Positions 25,250-34,221 of a stretch of DNA of 35,312 bases are shown in pieces; within the stretch, counting starts at the first letter, position 1, and every line of letters starts with the position of its first letter. The translations under genes and the position numbers were made by a program. The DNA lies in contig CAIRBF010000260.1 of the NCBI GenBank assembly GCA_903876715.1, positions 1 through 35,312 on the forward strand, given 5' to 3'. The DNA comes from an uncultured beta proteobacterium (lineage in GTDB: Bacteria > Pseudomonadota > Gammaproteobacteria > Burkholderiales > Burkholderiaceae_C). The notes under the pieces are model-generated. The model ran no database searches. It saw only the letters and a program-made list of their open reading frames with translations, and was not told the origin of the DNA.

Positions 25250-26099
25250 AGCAAGGTCCCAGCGCATGCCGGGCGCGCGCGCCTGGCGCACCGGGTTGAT
25301 CTACCTGGGGCTGTTCGCGGCCTTCCTCTGGGCGGTCTTCCCCTTCTACTGGATGGTCGTGACCTCGCTGCGGCCGGAGTCCGAGCTCTTCGCCCGCCCG
25401 CCTTCGCTGCTGCCGCGCGAGATCACGCTCGAGCACTACGTCGGGCTGCTCGTGGGCGCCGGCTTCTGGCGCAACGCCCTCAACAGCCTCTTCCTGACCG
25501 TGGTCGTCACCGGGTTCAGCGTCCTCGTGTCGCTCACCGCCGGCTACGCTCTGGCGCGCTACCGTTTCCGCGGCTCGACCGTGCTGCCCGCGCTGATGCT
25601 CTACGGGCAGATGTTCCCGGCCGTGCTGCTGCTCATCCCCTTCTTCCTGCAGTTCCGCGCGCTCGGGTGGATGGACAGCCTCTGGGCGCTGGCCCTGGTC
25701 TACCTGAGCTACATGCTGCCGCTGTGCGTGTGGCTGATGCGCGGCTTCTTCGCCCAGGTGCCCTTCGCGCTCGAGGACGCCGCGCGCATGGACGGCTGCA
25801 CCCGCTGGCAGGCTTTCTGGCTCGTCATCGTGCCGATGGCGCGGCCCGGCATCATCGCCGTGGCGACCTGGTCGATGATCCACGCCTGGAACGAGTTCCT
25901 GTTCGCCGCCACGCTGATCAGCAGCGCCGAGAAGCGCACGCTGCCGCTGGGCCTGAGCGGCCTGATCGGCCAGCACACCACCGACTGGGGCATGCTGATG
26001 GCCGGGGGCGTGCTGACGGCGCTGCCCATCGTCGCCGTCTTCTTCGCCCTGCAGCGCCACCTTGTCACCGGCCTCGGGGCGGGTGGCGTCAAGGGCTGA
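25239..26099 (+). CDS. Sugar ABC transporter permease (MalG-like)
   Basis: A 286-residue inner-membrane permease with six likely spans. The EAA loop reads EDAARMDGCTRWQAFWLVIVP (about 180-200), and the C-terminal LMAGGVLTALPIVAVFFALQRHLVTGLGAGGVKG is the usual end of MalG/UgpE-type subunits. PFYWMVVTSLRPESELFARPP after the first span is also characteristic. The ATG at 25239 overlaps the upstream gene; a second ATG at 25266 (MPGARAW) is possible. It completes the importer with the MalF-like subunit. Confidence 0.94.
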   Translation: MKAEARSQRMPGARAWRTGLIYLGLFAAFLWAVFPFYWMVVTSLRPESELFARPPSLLPREITLEHYVGLLVGAGFWRNALNSLFLTVVVTGFSVLVSLTAGYALARYRFRGSTVLPALMLYGQMFPAVLLLIPFFLQFRALGWMDSLWALALVYLSYMLPLCVWLMRGFFAQVPFALEDAARMDGCTRWQAFWLVIVPMARPGIIAVATWSMIHAWNEFLFAATLISSAEKRTLPLGLSGLIGQHTTDWGMLMAGGVLTALPIVAVFFALQRHLVTGLGAGGVKG

Positions 26100-26122
26100 G
26101 GCCCGACCGCGAGGAGAGTCCC

Positions 26123-27256
26123 GTGAGCCGCATCGTCGAAGTCAGCGCGCGCGCGCTGTCGTGCCCGACCCCAGGCGGGGTCACCTTCGCCGTCGGGCGA
26201 TCTGCCAAGCGCGACATGGTGCTCGTCAAGGTCGTCACCGACGACGGCACCGTCGGCTGGGGCGAGGCCCATCACGCGCAGACCCCCAGCACGATCGCTG
26301 CCTTCGTCAACGATGCGCTCGGGCCGATGCTGCTGGGTGAGGACGCGCACGCCATCGAGACCCTCTGGGACCGCGTCTACCGCCGCTTCATCTCGACACA
26401 CGGTCCGGGCGCCGCGGCGGTGATCGGTCTGTCGGGCGTGGACCTCGCGCTCTGGGACATCAAGGGCAAGGACCTCGGGCAGCCGGTGTGGCGCCTGCTC
26501 GGCGGCACGAAGCGCCCCATCCCGGCCTACGCAGGGGGCATCAGCCTGGGCTTCCAGCCGGTGGACGAACTCGCACGCGAGGTCGAGGCCCTGATGGGCC
26601 AGGGCTACCGCATGGTCAAGCTGCGCCTGGGCGACGGCATGGCCAACGACCTCGAGCGCGTCGACGGCGTGCGTCGGCGCTTCGGCCCTGAACTTGACAT
26701 CGCCGCCGATGCCGGCACCCGCTACGCGAGCCGCGACCTGGCCGCCATCGTCGAGGTCTGCGAGGCCGGGCGGCTGACCTGGCTCGAGGAGCCGTTCCCG
26801 CCCGACAACCTGCCGGGCTACCGACGGCTCAAGGAGGTGCTGCGCACCCCGCTGGCGGCCGGAGAGAACCACTTCACGCGCCACGAACTGCGCACGCTGG
26901 TCGCCGAGTCCGTGATCCAGTACGTCCAGGCGGACTGCTGCAAGGCCGGCGGCATCAGCGAGGTGATGAAGATCGGCTGGCTCGCCAGCACCTGGCACCT
27001 GGCCGTCGCGCCGCACACCTCGGCTTCGGCCCTGAGCACGGCGGCTTCGGTGGCGGTGCTGAGCGCGCTGCCCAACGGCACCGTCTACGAGGCCGACGTC
27101 TCACGCATCAATGCCTTCCGTGACGCGCTCTCGCCGCAGCCGCTGGTGGTGAAGAACGGCTTCATCGAAGCCTCCGACCGACCGGGCCTGGGGCTGGACA
27201 TCGATGAGGCTGTCGTCGAGCGCCACCCGCTGATCCTGGGCGCCTCGTATCAGTGA
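26123..27256 (+). CDS. Enolase-superfamily (mandelate racemase/muconate lactonizing group) sugar-acid dehydratase or racemase
   Basis: A 377-residue enzyme starting at a GTG with GAGGAG six bases upstream. Metal ligands D196 (IAADAGT), E222 or E223 (WLEEPF) and E248 (AGENHFTR) are present, with K166-x-R168 (VKLRLG) on one face and the D271/H298 pair (QADCCKAGG; APHTSAS) on the other. These positions parallel mandelate racemase D195, E221, E247, D270 and H297. Having Arg rather than a second Lys in the KxK motif, and a His-Asp dyad, fits an acid-sugar dehydratase better than a racemase. It is the last gene of the rightward operon and suggests that part of the sugar is oxidised to an aldonate and dehydrated to a 2-keto-3-deoxy acid. 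Exact substrate unknown. Confidence 0.9.
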   Translation: MSRIVEVSARALSCPTPGGVTFAVGRSAKRDMVLVKVVTDDGTVGWGEAHHAQTPSTIAAFVNDALGPMLLGEDAHAIETLWDRVYRRFISTHGPGAAAVIGLSGVDLALWDIKGKDLGQPVWRLLGGTKRPIPAYAGGISLGFQPVDELAREVEALMGQGYRMVKLRLGDGMANDLERVDGVRRRFGPELDIAADAGTRYASRDLAAIVEVCEAGRLTWLEEPFPPDNLPGYRRLKEVLRTPLAAGENHFTRHELRTLVAESVIQYVQADCCKAGGISEVMKIGWLASTWHLAVAPHTSASALSTAASVAVLSALPNGTVYEADVSRINAFRDALSPQPLVVKNGFIEASDRPGLGLDIDEAVVERHPLILGASYQ

Positions 27257-27324
27257 GCACCCCCAAGGGCTGGGCCTCGCCCGGCCGGGTGCATGTCCTC
27301 GCAGCGCTCGGCAGCCTCGGCAGG

Positions 27325-27354
27325 CGTGGGTCCGTCCGCAGCGACGGCCCCACG
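27325..27354. terminator. Bidirectional hairpin between convergent dehydratase and alcohol dehydrogenase genes
   Basis: CGTGGGTCCGTC (27325-27336) pairs with GACGGCCCCACG (27343-27354), a 12-bp stem with one T-C mismatch and a 6-nt loop, in the 105-bp gap between two gene ends. No T tract on either side. It is well placed to end both transcripts. Confidence 0.55.
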
Positions 27355-27361
27355 TCCGGCC

Positions 27362-28495
27362 TCACATCGCCTGCAGGAACAAGCGCTCGTAGTCGGCCTC
27401 GGTGGCCGGGCGCGGGTTGGTGCCGCCGGTGAAGTCCTTCGCGGCCAGCGGCACCAGGCGCGGCAGGTGCTCGCGCGTCACGCCGCGCTGCGCCAGCCCG
27501 CCGGTGATGCCGATCTCGGCCTTGAGCCGCCGCAGCCAGGCGATGAAGCCCGCCCCGCCGCCGGCGGCGCCGACCACGTGCGCCATCTCGTCGAACTTGC
27601 CCGGCACGGCCTCGCGGTTCCAGTCGAGCACGGTGTCGATCATCAGCGCGTTGGCCAGGCCGTGGTGCATGTCGACCACCGCGCCCAGCGCGTGCGCGCA
27701 GGCGTGCACCGAGCCCAGGTCCTTCTGGAAGGCGATCGCGCCCATCATCGAGCTCATCATCATGTCGGCGCGGGCGACCAGGTTGCCCGGCTCGCGCACC
27801 GCGGTGGCGAGCGCGCGCGCGCCCACGCGCAGGCCCTCGAGCGCGATGCCGTCGCACAGCGGGTGATACGCCGGCGACAGCCAGCTCTCGATGTTGTGCG
27901 TGAGCGCGTCCATGCCGGTGGCGGCCGTCACCGGCGCCGGCAGCGCCAGCGTCAGCTCGGGATCGGCGAACACCGCCTGGGCCAGGATCTTCGGGCTGAA
28001 GACCGTGCGCTTGTGGTGGGTGTCGTTCTCCGAGACCACGGCCGAGCGACCGACCTCCGAGCCCGTGCCCGAGGTCGTGGGCAGCGCGACGAAGCAGGGC
28101 AGGGGGTTGACGATGGGCCGCACCTGCGGGTGGTCCCACACGTACTCGAGGATGTCGCCCTCGTGCGTGGCCGCCACGCCGACCACCTTGGCCACGTCCA
28201 GCGCCGCGCCGCCGCCGAAGCCGATGACGGCATCCGCCCCGTGCGCCTTGAACGCCGCAGCGCCGGCCATGACCTGGGCGCAGGTGGGGTTGCCGTGGAC
28301 GCCGTCATAGACGGCCACCTGCAGCCCGCCGAGGTGACCGAGGAACTCAGCCATCACCGGCAGGCGCGCGAGCGCGCGGTCGGTGACGACCAGCGGCCGG
28401 CGCACGCCCTGCTCGAGCAGGTGCCCGGCCACGAGCCGGCGCGCGCCGGCGCCGAAGTGGATGGTGGTGGGGAAGGCGAAGCGGGTGATGGTCAT
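27362..28495 (-). CDS. Iron-containing (group III) alcohol dehydrogenase
   Basis: A 377-residue Fe-type alcohol dehydrogenase. The N-terminal NAD(P) domain has FGGGAALDVAKVVG and PTTSGTGSEVGRSAV; the metal ligands are the Asp in PELTLALP's preceding region/TGMDALTHNIESW and the histidines in DALTH, HACAHALG and MHHGLANA, all present. It reduces an aldehyde or oxidises an alcohol in the cytoplasm. The start at 28495 is where family-like sequence begins (TRFAFPTTIHFGAGA); an earlier ATG at 28555 would add a Pro-rich stretch. No good ribosome site is seen. It lies downstream of the PuuA-like and phn genes in the same direction but is separated by a 245-bp gap with a large inverted repeat, so it may be a separate unit. 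Phosphonoacetaldehyde reductases (PhpC-like) belong to this family; the substrate here is open. Confidence 0.9.
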   Translation of the reverse strand: MTITRFAFPTTIHFGAGARRLVAGHLLEQGVRRPLVVTDRALARLPVMAEFLGHLGGLQVAVYDGVHGNPTCAQVMAGAAAFKAHGADAVIGFGGGAALDVAKVVGVAATHEGDILEYVWDHPQVRPIVNPLPCFVALPTTSGTGSEVGRSAVVSENDTHHKRTVFSPKILAQAVFADPELTLALPAPVTAATGMDALTHNIESWLSPAYHPLCDGIALEGLRVGARALATAVREPGNLVARADMMMSSMMGAIAFQKDLGSVHACAHALGAVVDMHHGLANALMIDTVLDWNREAVPGKFDEMAHVVGAAGGGAGFIAWLRRLKAEIGITGGLAQRGVTREHLPRLVPLAAKDFTGGTNPRPATEADYERLFLQAM

Positions 28496-28611
28496 GGGCT
28501 CGGGAGGGGGTCTGCGGTGGGCCGGAGGAGGGGGTGGTGCGGGACTGCGGGTCAATATAAGGGATGGGCCCGCGGGGCTTGCCGGCGGCTGGCGTTCCCA
28601 GGTGCCACGCA

Positions 28612-28717
28612 GCCTGAAGGGGCAGGGTTCCGTGTGGAGCGAAGTAAAGGGGGAGCCGCCGGCCGCAGGCCGGTGGCGGAGGACATGAGCGGAACACGGA
28701 ACCCTGTCCCTTCAGGC
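28612..28717. repeat. Composite inverted repeat with an inner hairpin (candidate interspersed element)
   Basis: Two 24-nt arms, 28612-28635 and 28694-28717, are inverted repeats of each other at 23 of 24 positions. Between them lies a second, independent hairpin: GCCGCCGGCC (28655-28664) against GGCCGGTGGC (28668-28677) with a GCA loop and one G-U pair. The whole 106-nt unit fills most of the gap between the PuuA-like gene and the alcohol dehydrogenase gene. It encodes no protein that I can support. It looks like a repetitive extragenic element or small non-autonomous element, and could also act as a terminator. No second copy was seen in this window. Confidence 0.7.
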
Positions 28718-28740
28718 CCGCCGGGCCTTGCTCGCTCCGA

Positions 28741-30141
28741 TCAGATGATCTCGAAGTAGCGCTTCAGCTCCCAGTCCGTCACTGCGTCCTGCCACTGGCG
28801 GTGCTCCCACTCACGCGTGGCGGCGAAGTGTTCGACGAAGGTGTCACCCAGCCAGTCGCGCGCGATCTCGCTGCGCTGGAAGATGCGCGTGGTCTCGATC
28901 AGCGAGCGCGGCGCGCGCGGGATGTGGTCGGCCCCCTGGTTGGTGCCGGTGATCGGCGGCGCGGTGAGCTTCAGCCCCTTCTCCACCCCGTGCAGCCCGG
29001 CGGCAATGACGGCCGCCATCGCCAGGTAGGGGTTGACGTCCGCGCCCGGACAGCGCGTCTCCAGGCGCGTGCTCTTCGGGCTGCCGGCGATCACGCGGAA
29101 GCTCGCGGTGCGGTTGTCCACGCCCCAGGTCGGCTTCACCGGGGCCCAGAAACCGTCGACCAGGCGCTTGTAGCTGTTGATGGTGGGCCAGAACATCGGC
29201 GCGAACTCCATCAGGCAGGCCACCTGGCCGGCGAGATAGCTCTCGAACAGCGGGCTCATCGAGTGAGTCCGCTTGCCATCGAAGAACAGGTTCTTCCTGC
29301 CGTCCGACAGGCTCTGGTGGATGTGGCCCGAGCAGCCCGGCAGCGACTGCGACCACTTGGCCATGAAGCTCGGCATCACCCCGAAGCGCTTGCCGATCTC
29401 CTTGGCGCCGGTCTTGAACAGGATCGCGCGGTCGGCCGACTCCAGCGCGCCCGAGAAGGCGATCGCCGCCTCGTAGACGCCGGGCCCGGTCTCGGTGTGC
29501 AGGCCCTCGATGGGCACGCCGAAGGCGCCCATCTCGTCCATCAGCGCGTTGAAGAAGCCGCGCTGGTCACCCATGCGCAGCAGCGAATAGCCGAACATGC
29601 CGGGGGTGATCGGCTCCGGGGCGACGCCACGCTTGGCGGCCCAGCTCTGCGGCGTCTCGGCGAAGTTGAACCACTCGAACTCCATGCCCGCCATCGGCTC
29701 GAAGCCCAGCTTCGCGGCGCGCGCGAGCACGCGCTTGAGCACCTGGCGCGGGCACACCGGGTAGGGGCTGCCGTCGGCATTGACGAACTCGCCCAGGAAG
29801 AAGGGCACGCCCCCGTCCCAGGGCACGTGGCGCGCGGTGCCCAGGTCCAGACGCGCCAGGGCGTCGGGGAAGCCGTGCTGCCAACCGGTGACCTGGGTGT
29901 TGTCGTAGCAGACGTCGTGCGCGTCCCAGCCGAAGACCACGTCGCAGAAGCCGAAGCCGCCTTCGGCCGCGCCGAAGAACTTGTCGCGGTGCAGGTACTT
30001 GCCGCGCAGGATGCCGTCGATGTCGCTGACGGCGACCTTGACCTTGCCGGCGCCGGAGGCGCGCACGGCGGCCAACGCGGGGTGCTCGGCCGCCGGGCGG
30101 GGCGCGCGGTCGGCCTTGGGAGCGGTCTTGCGGCTGGGCAT
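28741..30141 (-). CDS. Glutamine synthetase-family gamma-glutamyl ligase (PuuA-like)
   Basis: A 466-residue member of the glutamine synthetase superfamily. ATP/metal-site motifs are visible: MEFEWF, TGPGVYEAAI, GCSGHIHQSL, NSYKRLVDGFWAP, NRTASFRV and ETRCPGADVNPYLAMAA. The N-terminal domain (SDIDGILRGKYLHRDKF, FCDVVFGWD) lacks the usual GlnA pattern and fits the gamma-glutamylpolyamine/ethanolamide/anilide synthetase group, which joins glutamate to an amine. The first 25 residues are Lys/Pro/Arg-rich. A GGAGG site lies five bases before the ATG, and it begins 66 bp after phnW, so co-transcription with the aminophosphonate genes is plausible. Its likely partners, a PuuD-like hydrolase and an aldehyde dehydrogenase, are at 12670-14954, across the sugar genes. 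Confidence 0.9.
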   Translation of the reverse strand: MPSRKTAPKADRAPRPAAEHPALAAVRASGAGKVKVAVSDIDGILRGKYLHRDKFFGAAEGGFGFCDVVFGWDAHDVCYDNTQVTGWQHGFPDALARLDLGTARHVPWDGGVPFFLGEFVNADGSPYPVCPRQVLKRVLARAAKLGFEPMAGMEFEWFNFAETPQSWAAKRGVAPEPITPGMFGYSLLRMGDQRGFFNALMDEMGAFGVPIEGLHTETGPGVYEAAIAFSGALESADRAILFKTGAKEIGKRFGVMPSFMAKWSQSLPGCSGHIHQSLSDGRKNLFFDGKRTHSMSPLFESYLAGQVACLMEFAPMFWPTINSYKRLVDGFWAPVKPTWGVDNRTASFRVIAGSPKSTRLETRCPGADVNPYLAMAAVIAAGLHGVEKGLKLTAPPITGTNQGADHIPRAPRSLIETTRIFQRSEIARDWLGDTFVEHFAATREWEHRQWQDAVTDWELKRYFEII

Positions 30142-30207
30142 CGGGGCCTCCGGGGGGTGCGTGGTTCGGGGAAGCGGGCGGTCGGGGCGGGGAGGGGGGC
30201 ACAGCCC

Positions 30208-31326
30208 TCAGGTCTGCGGGCGGCCGTCCGCAATGCCCATCTCCTGCAGCGTCAGCGCCACCGCGTGCACGGCCTGGCGCATCTCGTTCGGGCCGATGGC
30301 GCCGATGCAGCCGACGCGGAAGGTCTCCACCTGCGTCAGCTTGCCAGGGTAGAGGACGAAGCCGCGCGCCTTGGCGCCTTCGTAGAAGCGCTTGAAGTCG
30401 TAGGCCGGGTGGGCGGGGGCGTGGAAGGTGACGATGATCGGCGCCTGCACCTCTGGTGCCAGGAAGGGGCGGAAGCCGAGCGCGGCCATGCCCTCGGTCA
30501 GCGCCTGGTAGTTGGCGGTGTAGCGCGCCAGGCGCGCCGGCTGGCCACCCTCCTCGTCGAACTGGGCGACGGCCTCCGCCAGCGCCGCGACCACGTGCGT
30601 GGGCGGAGTGAAGCGCCACTGCCCGGTCTTGCCCATGTAGACGTGCTGGTCGTGCAGGTCCATCGCCAGACTCTGGCTGTTGCCGGCGCAGGCCTCGAGC
30701 ACCGCCTTGCGGATGAAGACGAAACCCATGCCGGGCACGCCTTCCAGGCACTTGCCGCTGGCGGCGATGAGCGCGTCGAAGCGGGTGGTGCGGGCGTCGA
30801 TGGGCAGCGCGGCGAAGCTGCTCATCGCGTCGACGATCAGGCCGCGGCCGTGCTGCTCGCACACCGCGGCGACGGCGGCCAGCGGGTTCTCGACCCCGGT
30901 GCCGGTCTCGCAGTGGATCAGGATCACGTGCGTGATCGTCGGGTCGGCGGCCAGGCGCGATGCGACCTCTGCGGCTCTCACCGGCCTGTCCTCGGGTACC
31001 GGCATCACGCTCACGCGCCGCCCCATCATCTGCGACAGCTTGGCCGCGCGCTTGCAGTAGGCGCCGTTGTCGGGCACGAGCACGTGCCCGTCGCGCGGCA
31101 CCACGGTGGCCACCGCGGCCTCGACGCTGAAGGTGCCGCTGCCCTGCAGCGGCACGACGACGTGGCTGTCCTGCCCGTGCACGACGGCCAGCAGGCGTTC
31201 GCGCACGCGCGCCGTGATGGCGTTGAAGTCGGCGTCCCAGGAGCCCCAGTCCTTCAGCATCGCCAGCTTGGTGCGCAGCGTGGTCGTCAGCGGGCCGGGG
31301 GTGAGGAGGATGCGGTCGCGGTCCAT
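30208..31326 (-). CDS. phnW: 2-aminoethylphosphonate--pyruvate transaminase
   Basis: A 372-residue fold-type I PLP aminotransferase matching PhnW in length and motifs: [10 protein letters not shown] at the start, [10 protein letters not shown], the PLP-contacting D166 in IVDAMSSF and the Schiff-base K192 in [15 protein letters not shown]. It transfers the amino group of 2-aminoethylphosphonate to pyruvate, giving phosphonoacetaldehyde and alanine. It follows the transporter genes by 61 bp in the same direction, which supports uptake and use of aminoethylphosphonate as nitrogen, phosphorus or carbon source. The usual next enzyme, phosphonoacetaldehyde hydrolase PhnX, or the PhnY/PhnA pair, is not next to it. 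The ATG at 31326 has no obvious ribosome site. Confidence 0.93.
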   Translation of the reverse strand: MDRDRILLTPGPLTTTLRTKLAMLKDWGSWDADFNAITARVRERLLAVVHGQDSHVVVPLQGSGTFSVEAAVATVVPRDGHVLVPDNGAYCKRAAKLSQMMGRRVSVMPVPEDRPVRAAEVASRLAADPTITHVILIHCETGTGVENPLAAVAAVCEQHGRGLIVDAMSSFAALPIDARTTRFDALIAASGKCLEGVPGMGFVFIRKAVLEACAGNSQSLAMDLHDQHVYMGKTGQWRFTPPTHVVAALAEAVAQFDEEGGQPARLARYTANYQALTEGMAALGFRPFLAPEVQAPIIVTFHAPAHPAYDFKRFYEGAKARGFVLYPGKLTQVETFRVGCIGAIGPNEMRQAVHAVALTLQEMGIADGRPQT

Positions 31327-31387
31327 GGGTTCAGGCGGTCTGGGGGGGTGGGCTCAGGCGGCGCGCTGCGGCGGCGGGCGCGCGCCT

Positions 31388-33106
31388 TCAGGTGCCGTGC
31401 TTCCACGCCTGCGTGCGGCGCTCGACGAGGCGCGCGAGCAGCCAGAAGACGGTGGTGGCGACGGCCGAGGCGGCGAAGATCATGGTCGCGCAGGCGGCGG
31501 CGGCGCCGATCTCGCCCGCCTCGTCCAGGTTCAGGATCGCGATCGAGGCGACCTTGGTCTCGGGCGAGTACAGGAAGACCACGGCCGAGATCGTCGTCAT
31601 CGCGTTGACGAAGAAGTAGCGCGCGACGTCGATCAGCGTGGGCGTGCACAGCGGCAGCGTCACGCGCCGCAGCGTGGTCCAGAAGGGCACCTTCATCGAC
31701 GCCGCCACGGCCTCGAACTCGCTGTCCAGCGCCTTCAGCGCCGTCACCGCCGTCAGGTGCCCGGTGGTGTAGAAGTGGACGATGGTGCACAGCGTCAGCA
31801 TCGTCATCGTCTGGTACAGCGGGTTCAGCGGGTTGGCGGGCGCGTTGAAGAAGAAGATGTACCCCAGGCCCAGCACCAGCCCGGGTACCGCCATCGGCAG
31901 CATCGCCAGCAGCCGCACGCCGGAGCCGAGCAGCGCCGGCGCGCGCGTCTTCTCCAGCAGGTAGGCGCCCAGGAACACCAGCGCGGTGCCGAAGACGGCC
32001 GTGCCCGCGGCCATGCGCAGGCTGTTGACGAAACCCTCGCCGAACTCAGCGTCGAACAGGCCCATCTGGTAGTGGCGCAGGCTGGGCTTGAGGTTGTAGG
32101 GCCAGAAGCTCGCGAAGGAGGCGAACACCGTCATGCCCAGCATGGCCAGCATCAGCGCCGCCACCACGCCGCAGTAGGCCGTCATCAGCGCGTCGAAAAG
32201 CGGCGCGCGCTTGGGCTTCAGCGGCACCGCGCGCGCGCCCAGCATGGCCGTCTGGCGCCGCTGCACCAGGTGGTCGACGGCATAGGTCAGCACCGCGGGC
32301 GCGAGCAGCAGCAGGGCGACGACCGCGCCGCGCTGGAAGTCCTGCTGGCCGATGACGAGCTTGAACACGTCGGTGGCGAGCACGTTGAAGTTGCCGCCGA
32401 TCACCTTGGGAATGCCGAAGTCGGTGATGACGAGCGTGAAGACCACCAGGCTGGCGCTGATCAGGCCGTACTTGGCCCCGGGCAGGGTGATCGTGAAGAA
32501 CTTGCGCGTGGCCGAGGTGCCCAGGGCGTCGGCGGCTTCGTACAGGCGCGCGTCGGCGGCCGACAGCGCCGTCACCAGGATCATCAGCGCGTGCGGGAAG
32601 ACGGCGAAGATCTCCGCCAGCACGATGCCCGGTGCGCCGTAGATCTGGCGGATGCCGAGGAACTGCAGCCACTCCTTGAGCACCCCCTGGTTGCCGAACC
32701 AGTAGATCAGCGAGATGGCCGACAGCAGCGTGGGCGCCAGCAGCGGGATCAGCGTGATGCCGCGCAGCAGCGCCTTGCCCGGCATGCAGCTGCGCGTGAG
32801 CGCATAGGCGAAGACGAAGGCCGAGGGCACGACGACGACCGTCACCAGCGTCGAGACCCACAGGCTGTTCCACAGCGACTGCCACAGCGTCGGGCTCTTC
32901 GCGTAGCTCGCGAAGTTGGCCAGGCCGACGAAGGCGCCTTTCGGGTCCTGCACCGACTGCAGCAGCAGCGCCAGCAGCGGCGCGGCCAGGAAGACCAGCA
33001 GCAGCAGCGCCACCGCGCCCAGCGCCAGCCAGGCGATGCGGTCGCTCGAGGTGGAGCGCAGCCGCACCGGGACCGTGCCCGGAGCCGCTGTCAATGCGGC
33101 GGTCAT
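31388..33106 (-). CDS. 2-aminoethylphosphonate ABC transporter permease (two permease units fused)
   Basis: A 572-residue inner-membrane protein with about twelve membrane spans made of two BPD-type permease units in one chain. The first unit (about 1-300) carries an EAA loop EAADALGTSATRKFFTITLP, the second (about 320-572) carries EAVAASMKVPFWTTLRRVTLP. Each contacts one ATPase subunit. This arrangement is known for the PhnU2-type aminoethylphosphonate transporter family and Fe(III)/FbpB-like transporters, in contrast to the separate PhnU and PhnV of Salmonella. The start overlaps the ATPase gene stop as ATGA. The neighbouring phnW supports aminoethylphosphonate over iron as the substrate. 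Confidence 0.9.
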   Translation of the reverse strand: MTAALTAAPGTVPVRLRSTSSDRIAWLALGAVALLLLVFLAAPLLALLLQSVQDPKGAFVGLANFASYAKSPTLWQSLWNSLWVSTLVTVVVVPSAFVFAYALTRSCMPGKALLRGITLIPLLAPTLLSAISLIYWFGNQGVLKEWLQFLGIRQIYGAPGIVLAEIFAVFPHALMILVTALSAADARLYEAADALGTSATRKFFTITLPGAKYGLISASLVVFTLVITDFGIPKVIGGNFNVLATDVFKLVIGQQDFQRGAVVALLLLAPAVLTYAVDHLVQRRQTAMLGARAVPLKPKRAPLFDALMTAYCGVVAALMLAMLGMTVFASFASFWPYNLKPSLRHYQMGLFDAEFGEGFVNSLRMAAGTAVFGTALVFLGAYLLEKTRAPALLGSGVRLLAMLPMAVPGLVLGLGYIFFFNAPANPLNPLYQTMTMLTLCTIVHFYTTGHLTAVTALKALDSEFEAVAASMKVPFWTTLRRVTLPLCTPTLIDVARYFFVNAMTTISAVVFLYSPETKVASIAILNLDEAGEIGAAAACATMIFAASAVATTVFWLLARLVERRTQAWKHGT

Positions 33107-34200
33107 GCCGATCCGGCCGCGGCGCCGAACACGCGCAGGCGCTCGGGGCGCAGCCGCAACGCCAGCGCTCGGCCCGGGGCGAGCGCCTGCTCGGTCACGA
33201 AGTGCGGGCTCAGCACGGCGGTCAGTCCCTGCTCGGCCACCGCCGGAGCCGCCAAGCGGGCCAGGCAGTAGGCACCCAGGAACTCGAGTTTGTCCAGCGT
33301 GGCAGGAACGACGTTGCTCGCGCCCTCGCCGAAGTGCGCTGCGCTGGCGGCCACGGCCACGTCCTCGGGGCGCAGGTAGACCTGCAGCGCGCCGCCGGCC
33401 GCCGGCAGCCCGGCGGCGGCGTGCTCGCACACGGTGGCGCCGATGCGCAGCCGCCCGTCGGGCAGGGCCTGCGCCGCCAGCACGTTGACGCGGCCCACGA
33501 AATCGGCCACGAAGGGGGTGGCCGGCTCGCGGTAGACCTGCTCGGGCGTGCCGACCTGCTCGATCACGCCGTGGTTCATGACGACGATGCGGTCGGCCAC
33601 CGACAGCGCCTCCTCCTGGTCGTGCGTGACCATGATGGTGGTCACGCCCAGGGTGCGCTGCAGGCTGCGGATCTCCTGGCGCAGGTGCACGCGCACGATC
33701 GCGTCCAGCGCCGACAGCGGCTCGTCCAGCAGCAGCAGCCCGGGCGAGGTGGCCAGCGCCCGCGCCAGCGCGATGCGCTGCTGCTGCCCGCCCGAGAGCT
33801 GCGAGGGGTACTTGGCCTCGGTGCCCGGCAGGCCCACCAGGCGCAGCAGCTCGGCCACGCGCTCGCGCGCCTGCGCCCTGGGCGTGCGCCGGTTCACCAG
33901 CCCGTAGGCCACGTTATCGGCCACGTTCAGGTTCGGGAACAGCGCGTAGGACTGGAAGACGATGCCGTAGTCGCGCTGCGCCGGCGCGAGCGTGGAGATG
34001 TCGCGCCCGCCCTGCTCGATGCGGCCGGCGCTCTGCGCCTCGAGCCCGGCCACCACGCGCAGCAGCGTCGTCTTGCCGCAGCCCGAGGGGCCGAGGAAGC
34101 AGACGAACTCGCCGCGCTCGATGGCCAGGTCGATGCCGTGCAGGGCGGTGAAGCTGCCGAAGCGCTTGACGATGCCCTGCAGGCGCAGGTAGGGGGTCAC
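33103..34200 (-). CDS. phnT: 2-aminoethylphosphonate ABC transporter ATP-binding protein
   Basis: A 365-residue ATPase starting with GTG at 34200, six bases after GAGGT. It has Walker A GPSGCGKTT, Q-loop VFQSYALFPNL, signature QLSGGQQQRIALARAL, Walker B LLLLDEPLSALDA and the switch His in MVTHDQEEALSVADR, followed by a TOBE-type C-terminal domain (about 245-365). It is of the Fbp/Pot/PhnT type. It overlaps the permease gene and follows the binding-protein gene by 58 bp, a gap that holds a strong stem-loop. A polyamine or iron transporter ATPase would look similar; the phnW neighbour decides for phosphonate. Confidence 0.9.
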   Translation of the reverse strand: MTPYLRLQGIVKRFGSFTALHGIDLAIERGEFVCFLGPSGCGKTTLLRVVAGLEAQSAGRIEQGGRDISTLAPAQRDYGIVFQSYALFPNLNVADNVAYGLVNRRTPRAQARERVAELLRLVGLPGTEAKYPSQLSGGQQQRIALARALATSPGLLLLDEPLSALDAIVRVHLRQEIRSLQRTLGVTTIMVTHDQEEALSVADRIVVMNHGVIEQVGTPEQVYREPATPFVADFVGRVNVLAAQALPDGRLRIGATVCEHAAAGLPAAGGALQVYLRPEDVAVAASAAHFGEGASNVVPATLDKLEFLGAYCLARLAAPAVAEQGLTAVLSPHFVTEQALAPGRALALRLRPERLRVFGAAAGSA

Positions 34201-34221
34201 GAAGCGACCTCGACAGTGCGG

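Noticed and set aside
28801..31608. A 935-codon open frame on the plus strand opposite the PuuA-like and phnW genes
   Set aside because: Low-complexity His/Arg/Gly/Ala translation with no motif; both minus-strand genes are intact and recognisable.
31067..33271. A 734-codon open frame on the plus strand opposite the fused permease
   Set aside because: Gln/Arg/His-rich antisense translation; the permease on the minus strand has clear EAA loops and membrane spans.
31388..34200. Iron(III) or polyamine importer
   Set aside because: ATPase and fused permease would fit by family, but the adjacent PhnW and the type of binding protein make aminoethylphosphonate much more likely.
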